DNA from: Candidatus Roizmanbacteria bacterium
GTDB taxonomy: Bacteria; Patescibacteriota; Microgenomatia; UBA1406; GWC2-37-13
DNA length: 60,601 bases
Reading direction: 5' to 3'
Assembly (NCBI GenBank): GCA_016201695.1
Contig: JACQCK010000015.1
Location: 1 to 60,601, forward strand
The notes below the pieces were generated by a model. The model saw only the letters and a program-made list of their open reading frames with translations, ran no database searches and was not told the origin of the DNA. The translations under genes were made by a program, and so were the position numbers. This document shows positions 54,689 through 60,601 of this stretch, one piece after another; position 1 is the stretch's first letter; every line of letters starts with the position of its first letter.

Positions 54689-56053
54689 TTAACGTTTTAA
54701 TTTACCGGCTAGTTCTTTTTTAACTTTTAGCGGGTCGGCCTGGCCTTTCATTTCGCGCATTACCTGGCCGACCAGGAACATGATCACTCGCTCTTTACCC
54801 TTTTTATACTCCTCGACGGCCGACTGATTCTTGGCAAGAACGCTTTTAACAGCGGCGTCTAATTTTTCCATATCAGTGGCCTTAGGTTTATACAGCTCAA
54901 CGACCGACTGTACAAATTTGTCCGGACCCAGGTTTAGCGTCACTCTTTTATTTAGAATCGCGTTGGCAAGTTTTTGCGGAAGGTCCTCGACGATACGGCT
55001 GCCTTTGACCAACGTAAGGCATTTTTCAAAATATCCGGCGACTTCCTTATCTCTCGTCAGTAGGAACGCGTCCGCCTCTTTTAAACCAAATTTTTTAATG
55101 AACCGGTTGGTCTTTGCCGCCGGCAGTTCGGGCAGCGAACCGACAGTCGCCGATAAGTAGTCGGCGCTAAAACTCAGCGGCGGAATGTCCGGGTCGGGAA
55201 AATAACGGTAGTCATGCGTTTCTTCTTTGGAGCGCTGGCTTTTGGTCGAGGAGTCGGCTTCAACAAAGCCGCGTGTTTCCTGAATCGGCGTCTCACCTTT
55301 TTCCAATATCTCAAGGTGGCGCTTCACTTCGTAATCGATGGCTTTTTTTACGAAATTAAAAGAATTAATATTTTTTACCTCGACCTTGTAAGGTGGTAAA
55401 GGAAGCTTGTCATTCTCGTGAACGAGAGAATCTTTTTGAGAGCCCGGATCAAGTCCGGGATGACAGACACGGACCGATATATTTGGCTCCAACCTCATCG
55501 AGCCTTTTTCCATATCGGCATCCGACACATCGAGATATTTAATAATTGTATGTAGTTCTTGCAAAAATTCCTTGACGTCGTTGGAGTTGTCAAAATCGGG
55601 TTCGGTGACGATTTCCACCAATGGAACGCCGGAACGGTTAAAATCAACTAACGTATCCTTTCCCGAATGTATTAATTTACCGGTGTCTTCTTCAAGATGT
55701 ACCCGTTGAACGCGAAATTTTTTTCCCTTCAATTTAAGGTAACCGTTAACCGCAATCGGTTCAACGTATTGACTGATCTGATAGCCCTTCGGCAAATCGG
55801 GATAAAAATAGTGTTTGCGGTCGAATTTACTTAGCGAGGCCAGTTGACAGTTGAGTGCTTTACCGATCTTCATCGTCCAGTTGACGGCGGTCTCGTTGGG
55901 GACAGGCAGCGCGCCCGGCATCCCCAGACACACCGGACAGGTATTTGAATTAGGCGGCTTGGCAAAATAATCGGCCGAACACTGACAGAACATCTTGGAC
56001 GCCGTCTTCAGCTCGACGTGGATTTCCAGCCCGATTACCGGAATGTATTTCAT
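54689..56053 (-). CDS. gatB: Glutamyl/aspartyl-tRNA amidotransferase subunit B, with a repeat-encoded insert
   Basis: 454 residues from MKYIPVIGLEIHVE. The tRNA-binding and kinase subunit that makes Gln-tRNA or Asn-tRNA from misacylated precursors. FCQCSADYF with NTCPVCLGMPGALP is the zinc site; HYFYPDLPKGYQISQ and ETRGF are signatures. A segment of about 20 residues (CHPGLDPGSQKDSLVHEND) interrupts the strand between ISVR and PPYKVEVKNINSF. It is encoded by a palindromic repeat (55409-55464). The longer open frame to 56188 translates a second repeat and is not part of the protein. Confidence 0.93.
   Translation of the reverse strand: MKYIPVIGLEIHVELKTASKMFCQCSADYFAKPPNSNTCPVCLGMPGALPVPNETAVNWTMKIGKALNCQLASLSKFDRKHYFYPDLPKGYQISQYVEPIAVNGYLKLKGKKFRVQRVHLEEDTGKLIHSGKDTLVDFNRSGVPLVEIVTEPDFDNSNDVKEFLQELHTIIKYLDVSDADMEKGSMRLEPNISVRVCHPGLDPGSQKDSLVHENDKLPLPPYKVEVKNINSFNFVKKAIDYEVKRHLEILEKGETPIQETRGFVEADSSTKSQRSKEETHDYRYFPDPDIPPLSFSADYLSATVGSLPELPAAKTNRFIKKFGLKEADAFLLTRDKEVAGYFEKCLTLVKGSRIVEDLPQKLANAILNKRVTLNLGPDKFVQSVVELYKPKATDMEKLDAAVKSVLAKNQSAVEEYKKGKERVIMFLVGQVMREMKGQADPLKVKKELAGKLKR
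55409..55464 (-). repeat. Double-hairpin palindromic repeat, copy A (in frame inside gatB)
   Basis: 56 bases bounded by GTCAT and ATGAC. Hairpin 1 is TCTCGT-GA-ACGAGA; hairpin 2 is CCCGGA-TCAAG-TCCGGG. It encodes the HPGLDPGS-type peptide often translated from such repeats in alphaproteobacteria and other bacteria. No stop codons in the gatB frame. Confidence 0.85.
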
Positions 56054-56060
56054 AAAATTT

Positions 56061-56124
56061 GTCGTTCCCGCGGAAGCGGGAATCTGGAAACTTACAAGAT
56101 CCTCACTTCCGTGAGGATGACGAC
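56061..56124 (-). repeat. Double-hairpin palindromic repeat, copy B (between gatA and gatB)
   Basis: 64 bases bounded by GTCGT and ATGACGAC. Hairpins TTCCCGC-GGAA-GCGGGAA and ATCCTCAC-TTCC-GTGAGGAT are both perfect. It fills the gap between the gatA stop codon, which overlaps its last base, and the gatB start. Confidence 0.85.
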
Positions 56125-57491
56125 TAATCGTCTTTATAATTTTCAATTCCTTTTTTAATAACACCGAAAAACTCGGTCTCCTTTTCAAATTGATAAGCCA
56201 GCGATAAAAGAGTTTCCTCCTTAAAATAGTTACCCATTATCTGAAGACCAATCGGCAGACCGTTCGTATCGGTCCCGCAGGGAATATTAACGGCCGGAAT
56301 TCCGGCGACCGCCGCCGGTTCGTTCAGGATGTCCATTACTTCGCCGAAAAATGGATACTTTTCAAATTCGCCAAGCTTGAGGGCGGTAATCGGAGCGGTC
56401 GGACTGATGATAACGTCAACGTCGTTAAATATTTCCTTAAAATTCTTAATTATAAGTGTGCGGACCTTCTGTGCTTTCTTATAAAAGGCGTCGTAATAAC
56501 CGTAGGATAAAGTATAGGCGCCAAGCATAATCCTCTTCTTGGCTTCGGCGGCGAAAAAGGCCCGGCTGCCGCCATAGCGAATGCCGTCATAGCGAGCGAG
56601 GTTTGACGAAACTTCGGCTCTTTGCAGGACGGTATAGACGGAAATCGAGTATTTGGGTGACAGCAGGCGCACTTTTTTTACCCGGTGGCCTAATTTTTGG
56701 AAAATCTCGACCGCTTTTTCCACCGCTGCTTTTACTTCAACGTTCACGCTGTCAAAATATTCTTCGGCAACGCCAACGGTCAGCTTCCTTCTTTCCGCCA
56801 AAGACGAGAGGTAATCGGGAACGGGTCGCGGACTTGAGGTAGCGTCATAGCGGTCGCGCCCGGCAATCAGACCGAGGATAAAGGCGGCGTCTTCGACAGT
56901 CGCGGTGATTGGCCCCGGACAGTCAAACGACGACCCCATGGCGACGACTCCGTATCGCGACACACGGCCGAAGGTCGGTTTCAGGCCAACGACGCCGCAC
57001 CACGATGCCGGCTGGCGGATTGATCCTGCCGTCTCGGAGCCGATGGCCGCCGGTGCCAGATAAGCGGAAACGGCGGCGGCCGAACCGCCGGAAGAGCCGC
57101 CTGGCGCGCGCGTCGTGTCCCACGGATTTTTCGTTGGGCCGTAATCGGAAGTTTCGGTCGATGAACCGTGTGCCCAGGCGTCCATGTTGGTCTTGCCGAT
57201 TACCGTCAACTGGTTCTTTTTCAGCCGGTCGGTCACCGTCGATTCGTACGGTGGGATAAAATCGTCGAGTACCTTCGCCGAAGCGGTTGTTCGGACGCCG
57301 CGGGTGCAGAAATTATCCTTAACGCCAATCGGCAGTCCGCCGTCTTCCGCAACGACCGAAAGAAAGGCGTTTAAAACACCGTTATATTTTGCAATTCGCT
57401 TCCTAAAGTAAGACGACACTTCCGGCGCGCTCACTTCTTTTTGCGTAACCAGCTTCTTGAGTTCCAGCAGTGACTTACCAAATAGCTTCAT
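56124..57491 (-). CDS. gatA: Glutamyl/aspartyl-tRNA amidotransferase subunit A
   Basis: 455 residues. The amidase that releases ammonia from glutamine or asparagine for GatB. The Ser-cisSer-Lys triad is visible: Lys in PIGVKDNFCTRG, the glycine/serine motif APGGSSGGSAAAVSA, and GSETAGSIRQPASWCGVVGLKPTFGRVSRYG. It overlaps gatC by four bases (ATGA). The TAG stop touches palindromic repeat B. Confidence 0.96.
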   Translation of the reverse strand: MKLFGKSLLELKKLVTQKEVSAPEVSSYFRKRIAKYNGVLNAFLSVVAEDGGLPIGVKDNFCTRGVRTTASAKVLDDFIPPYESTVTDRLKKNQLTVIGKTNMDAWAHGSSTETSDYGPTKNPWDTTRAPGGSSGGSAAAVSAYLAPAAIGSETAGSIRQPASWCGVVGLKPTFGRVSRYGVVAMGSSFDCPGPITATVEDAAFILGLIAGRDRYDATSSPRPVPDYLSSLAERRKLTVGVAEEYFDSVNVEVKAAVEKAVEIFQKLGHRVKKVRLLSPKYSISVYTVLQRAEVSSNLARYDGIRYGGSRAFFAAEAKKRIMLGAYTLSYGYYDAFYKKAQKVRTLIIKNFKEIFNDVDVIISPTAPITALKLGEFEKYPFFGEVMDILNEPAAVAGIPAVNIPCGTDTNGLPIGLQIMGNYFKEETLLSLAYQFEKETEFFGVIKKGIENYKDD

Positions 57492-57790
57492 AAGATTCTG
57501 TTAACGGCAAAGTAATTGTTCTTTTTATTTTTGGCGTTGGCGGTCGCCTTTTCCTGGGAAAACAGGCGGTCGTTTTTGGCGCCGTCCTGAAAAAAGACGT
57601 CTTTATCGTTGGTTGTCTGGCTGGTCGGCTCAACCGCGCTCGTGTCAAGCTCGTCCAGATTGGCAATGTAGTCGAGTGTTTGGGAAAGCTCCTGCTGATA
57701 TTTTTTTATCTCCTCTTCGGTCAGGTTGAGATCGGCGAGTTTCGCCAGGTGGATAATTTCATCTCTGGTGAGGGTAATTCTTTTTGCCAT
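57488..57790 (-). CDS. gatC: Glutamyl/aspartyl-tRNA amidotransferase subunit C
   Basis: 100 residues from MAKRITLTRDEIIHLAKLADLNLTEEEI, the usual start and size. GatC wraps around GatA and stabilises the complex. The frame to 57814 is rejected, because the -10 box ends six bases before this ATG. First gene of gatCAB. Confidence 0.94.
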   Translation of the reverse strand: MAKRITLTRDEIIHLAKLADLNLTEEEIKKYQQELSQTLDYIANLDELDTSAVEPTSQTTNDKDVFFQDGAKNDRLFSQEKATANAKNKKNNYFAVNRIL

Positions 57791-57796
57791 GACACC

Positions 57797-57802
57797 ATTA
57801 TA
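57797..57802 (-). promoter_or_regulatory. -10 box of gatCAB (leaderless type)
   Basis: TATAAT on the minus strand, six bases before the gatC ATG at 57790. The -35 is not clear. Confidence 0.6.
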
Positions 57803-57824
57803 CTTAATATTCAATGACTTATAT

Positions 57825-58049
57825 TTAATTGGAAAGTCCGCCGTTGACTTCGATTAACTTATGTCTTGGATTATGAATTCTTACTGCCAACCGTAGCCCG
57901 GCTTGAGTGACCGGGCTTACTTCTTTTGCGGCATAAATTACTTGCGGACAGGTGGCACAAGCCAACAACACAACTGCGCCGCTAGTTAACGCCGCCGCAA
58001 TTTCTTGACTTAACGCTTCTTCGTTCGGCGTCAATTTTTCTTCCGCCAT
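57825..58049 (-). CDS. Hypothetical protein, 74 residues
   Basis: No family recognised. An acidic N-terminal helix (EEKLTPNEEALSQEIAAALT) leads to a hydrophobic stretch with two cysteines (GAVVLLACATCPQVIYAAKEV) and a basic alpha/beta end. TATACT lies 12 bases before the ATG. The CATC pair could bind a metal or form a disulfide. Sits between the CofE-like pseudogene and gatC. Confidence 0.6.
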   Translation of the reverse strand: MAEEKLTPNEEALSQEIAAALTSGAVVLLACATCPQVIYAAKEVSPVTQAGLRLAVRIHNPRHKLIEVNGGLSN

Positions 58050-58055
58050 ATTTAT

Positions 58056-58400
58056 TCAGGCAGTATAGCAGATCGCAATCGGAGTTTGCTCGGCTCCCTG
58101 GCCCATAGGGTTATCAGCGAAAACCGCTTCGATAATCTTGTCCGGCAGGGGAGTCGTATTCCCAAGCACATTCCGGCCAAGATCGTTGGCATCAATGATA
58201 ACCGCGCCCAGAAAGCCCGGCCGGGAAGGTACCGCCTGACGGATGGCAGCGTCAATTTTCTCGGCGGCCGCCGCCGGATCTTTCGGTCCGAGCTTGGCCG
58301 AGACGTTTGCCGGGTAAAGCGAGTACTCTGTCGGCCCGTCAATCGAGCGAACGGTCGGGCCGGCAAATAAAATATGATCTTCCTTGCGAAATCGCGACAA
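58056..58400 (-). pseudogene. CofE-like (F420-0:glutamate ligase family) gene remnant
   Basis: The frame encodes the C-terminal half of a CofE-family protein: SIDGPTEYSLYPANVSAKLGP, GAVIIDANDLGRNVLGN and EAVFADNPMGQGAEQTPIAI. The N-terminal half (NEGKKIAIQVESKTYQRYPIK, later FVAVSEKVVAISQGR) lies upstream in the frame of asnB, split by a palindromic repeat and then a frameshift near 58380. A block of the family (the PSRLA to GLGSPE region, by recall) seems absent. Many CPR genomes carry a CofE-like protein without an F420 pathway. Confidence 0.6.
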
Positions 58401-60600
58401 CTTTCTCCGACACGGCGACAAACCATCGTTTCCTTACACTGTCATCCTCACGTAACTTAGGATCCAGATGCCCTTTTTCGAGAGAACGACAAAATATTCT
58501 GATATGCTCGGCTATTTTTTTAGCAAAGTCGTCCCCTTTTTGGAAAAGGTCGGTTTTAATCGGGTATCGTTGGTAGGTCTTGCTCTCAACTTGGATCGCT
58601 ATTTTTTTTCCTTCATTGGCTTGATAGGGAAACTCGTTAATCAGTGAATCAGTTAACTTCTTCTCCGGCTTGACGTCGATAAACTCGCGTAACCACAGCT
58701 CAAGATTTAACATTCGCCAGAAGGGTAAGGTATCGTCGTTTTTCCCGGCGATAAAATCCGCAAAGGCCCGCAGCACTTCTTTCTGATTAAAATATGGGCG
58801 CCCAACAAACGATTCGCTTAAAAAAATCTGGTAAATCCGGTTTTTCAGGCGCACGAGCCAGTCGTACTCGGGTGTCGTGAAGCCAATCTTATTGCGGCGT
58901 TTGACGATCTTCGGCGGCAAGAAATCGGCGACCGCCGCCCTAAGAATATTTTTATTCCAGCCGGCCTTAATAATCGCCTCGCTGTCCAAAGAAAAAAGAT
59001 AGCGCAGCAGGTTAAAGTCCAAAAACGGCACCCGGCCCTCGATGGAAAAGCGCATTGAGTTTTTGTCTTCGTAGCGAAGAAGCGCCGGCAAACTATTACT
59101 AAAGATATCCTCAATAAGCCGTTTTTTTAGGTTGTCCCGGGTCGGCGAAAAACGCTCATCCTGATATTTTTTGGCAAACTCCCGGCCCAACATTTTTTCC
59201 ACGTTCACGTCCCGCTTAAGTCCGGTGACACGCTTGACTTTGATTAAAAAATACTTCGCGATTATGTCGAGGGCACCGGCTACTTCCCGACCCCATTTGA
59301 AAAAGCGGCCGGTTTTCCAAAGCTCCCGAAGATAGACAAAATAATAAGGCAAGTAACCGGCCATCATCTCGTCCGCTCCCTGACCGTCCAATACCACCGT
59401 CACATACTTGTGGGCCTCCTCCATTACTTTATACTGGGCGTACGGGCCGGTGCTGATCGTCGGCTCTTCCTGTGTCCTGACAAAGTCGGCCATTTCGGTA
59501 AAAAACCGCTCCGACGTCGGCCTGACTTTGTAATTTTTAAGGTCGCCAACCTTGTGCACCAGTGTGTCAATGTAATCCTCCTCATCGTTGACGGCGCCGG
59601 GAAAAACCGCCGAAAAAGTTTTTTGGATTTTACCGACCGACTCCGCTTCCCGGACCTTTTCCTTAAGAAGAAGATTGGTCAGCGCCACGACCGTTGAGGA
59701 ATCAAGCCCGCCCGATAAACAGGTCCCGACCGGCACCTCCGAAATAAGGCGTGAACGTACAGCCGCCGTGAGTTGCGCGGTAAACCGTGAAACGGCCGCG
59801 CGCGAAAAACCTTCGCTCTGACGGCTGTTTTCGAGATCGCCTTTTAGGGTCGTAAACGGCTTTATCTCCCATTTTCCGTTTTTAACAACCATCACTTCGC
59901 CCGGCATAAGCTTGTAAACTCCCTTAAAAAAAGTTTCCCTGGAATCGTCGTGAATCCGGTATCTCAAATAGCGATAAATAATTTTGCCATTGGGTATTTT
60001 TTTTACTAAACCGCTATTGATAATTGGCTTAATTTCCGAAGAAAATATTAAGCTATTCTGCATAGAACCCGTAGATACCCGTTTCGAACGACTTGGGACG
60101 TGCGCAGCGGAGCGAGCAGGCCCACGGAGTTGAGAAATGTTGGTATCGAGGGTTCTGTTAAGAATAGAATAGTACAGCGGTTTAATGCCGAAATGGTCGC
60201 GGGCGAGAAGCAGCTTTTTCCTTTTTTTATCGTAGAGGGCAACGGCAAACATGGCGTTAAACCGGTCAAAACATCTCTCTCCCCACTCTTCATATCCGTG
60301 CGCGATCACTTCGGTATCGGACTTGGTTGCGAAACGGTGGCCTTTTCTTTCCAGTTCTTTTCTAAGTTCGCGGTAGTTGTACATCTCGCCGTTATAAACG
60401 ACGGCGACGGAACGGTCTTCGTTATAAATCGGCTGATCGCCGCCGGCGACATCGATGATGGCCAGGCGACGGCTCAAAAGACTGACCTCGTCGTCGATAA
60501 AAAAACCCTGGCCGTCGGGACCCCGATGGGCCAGTTCACCCGAGAATTTTTGAATCAACTGATCGTTACGAAATCCGTAAAAGCCGGCAATGCCGCACAT
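58339..60600 (-). CDS. asnB: Asparagine synthase (glutamine-hydrolysing) with a repeat insert and a fused CofE-like remnant
   Basis: 753 residues. It makes asparagine from aspartate, glutamine and ATP. The glutaminase domain starts MCGIAGF with the catalytic Cys2; RLAIIDVAGGDQP, VVYNGEMYNYRELR and LARDHFGIKPLYY follow. The synthetase domain has the PP-loop GTCLSGGLDSSTVV and SIEGRVPFLDFNLLRY. Residues 146-182 are an insert encoded by an inverted-repeat element (60053-60167). The AsnB body ends near residue 645 (LWLREFID); the rest is the N-terminal half of a CofE-like protein with repeat C inside it. It starts at the last bases of the window, and its promoter is outside. Confidence 0.9.
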   Translation of the reverse strand: MCGIAGFYGFRNDQLIQKFSGELAHRGPDGQGFFIDDEVSLLSRRLAIIDVAGGDQPIYNEDRSVAVVYNGEMYNYRELRKELERKGHRFATKSDTEVIAHGYEEWGERCFDRFNAMFAVALYDKKRKKLLLARDHFGIKPLYYSILNRTLDTNISQLRGPARSAAHVPSRSKRVSTGSMQNSLIFSSEIKPIINSGLVKKIPNGKIIYRYLRYRIHDDSRETFFKGVYKLMPGEVMVVKNGKWEIKPFTTLKGDLENSRQSEGFSRAAVSRFTAQLTAAVRSRLISEVPVGTCLSGGLDSSTVVALTNLLLKEKVREAESVGKIQKTFSAVFPGAVNDEEDYIDTLVHKVGDLKNYKVRPTSERFFTEMADFVRTQEEPTISTGPYAQYKVMEEAHKYVTVVLDGQGADEMMAGYLPYYFVYLRELWKTGRFFKWGREVAGALDIIAKYFLIKVKRVTGLKRDVNVEKMLGREFAKKYQDERFSPTRDNLKKRLIEDIFSNSLPALLRYEDKNSMRFSIEGRVPFLDFNLLRYLFSLDSEAIIKAGWNKNILRAAVADFLPPKIVKRRNKIGFTTPEYDWLVRLKNRIYQIFLSESFVGRPYFNQKEVLRAFADFIAGKNDDTLPFWRMLNLELWLREFIDVKPEKKLTDSLINEFPYQANEGKKIAIQVESKTYQRYPIKTDLFQKGDDFAKKIAEHIRIFCRSLEKGHLDPKLREDDSVRKRWFVAVSEKVVAISQGRSYFICRPDRSLD
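58441..58490 (-). repeat. Double-hairpin palindromic repeat, copy C (degenerate, in asnB-CofE frame)
   Basis: 50 bases starting GTCATCCTCACG and ending GAACGAC. ATCCT/AGGAT stem is kept but the rest of the pairing has decayed. It encodes SLEKGHLDPKLREDDS in the asnB frame, the same peptide family as copies A and B. Confidence 0.65.
60053..60167 (-). repeat. 115-base inverted-repeat element in frame inside asnB
   Basis: The left end reads CTATTCTGCATAGAACCC and the right end GGGTTCTGTTAAGAATAG; inside these, GTAGATACC pairs with GGTATCGA imperfectly. The element encodes about 37 residues (LNRTLDTNISQLRG, HVPSRSKRVSTGS) without a stop in the asnB frame. It differs from the double-hairpin family of copies A-C. 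Confidence 0.75.
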
Positions 60601-60601
60601 A

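Noticed and set aside
54689-56188. GatB start at 56188
   Set aside because: The extra N-terminal 45 residues translate palindromic repeat B and part of gatA; the family starts at MKYIPVIGLE.
58052-58426. Separate gene starting MVCRRVGESC
   Set aside because: It is an arginine-rich shadow of the CofE-like frame; the neighbouring frame carries the family motifs.

Overview
The window looks like a chromosomal contig from a small-genome bacterium of the Candidate Phyla Radiation (Patescibacteria), possibly Microgenomates. This is an inference. It rests on compact, often overlapping genes, tRNAs mostly without encoded CCA, a 23S rRNA gene separated from 16S and 5S, reduced versions of several universal proteins (ATP synthase delta, UvrC and Obg all lack a usual domain), and many proteins that resemble nothing I recognise. 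UGA, UAA and UAG all act as ordinary stops.

Layout. 1-12130 is core: the end of recG, a PfkB-family kinase, gpmI and ruvC, then an rRNA unit on the minus strand (promoter, boxA-like leader, tRNA-Ala, 23S), then ppsA, eno, rplS, yraN and a small membrane-channel-like gene. gpmI, eno and ppsA together cover 3-phosphoglycerate to pyruvate. tRNA-Glu (12260) marks the start of an accessory island that runs to about 25180. Its left half (12.5-17.9 kb) is visibly AT-rich. It holds an operon with a GHKL ATPase broken by an in-frame stop, a possible nuclease, membrane proteins and two leftover DNA-methyltransferase C-termini, and looks like a decaying restriction or defence locus. Its right half (18.5-25.2 kb) is a string of small unknown genes, most with their own consensus promoter, plus a GIY-YIG nuclease and an ATP-grasp enzyme.

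25187-39507 returns to core genes, mostly on the plus strand: an Ldh2-type dehydrogenase, obg, a triple zinc-ribbon protein, greA, rsmI, a DedA protein, uvrB, uvrA, a secreted transglutaminase-like protein, uvrC, secG and a solute-binding protein. Four tRNAs (Leu-GAG, Arg-TCT, Thr-TGT, Leu-TAA), a 55-residue membrane peptide and a glycosyltransferase follow. 41497-60600 is one long minus-strand series: asnB (fused to a ruined CofE-like gene), a small gene, gatCAB, dnaE, the complete F-type ATP synthase operon (atpI, B, E, F, H, A, G, D, C), topA, ruvA and ruvB.

Three genome-wide habits stand out. First, many lead genes have a canonical sigma-70-type promoter whose -10 box ends 5-7 bases before the start codon, so their mRNAs should be leaderless. 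Strong Shine-Dalgarno sites appear inside operons. Second, short double-hairpin repeats have inserted in and around genes, in frame inside gatB and asnB. Third, a separate short hairpin (GCCACTTCCGAAGTGGC type) recurs at four places. All functional assignments come from reading motifs by eye; no database search was run.
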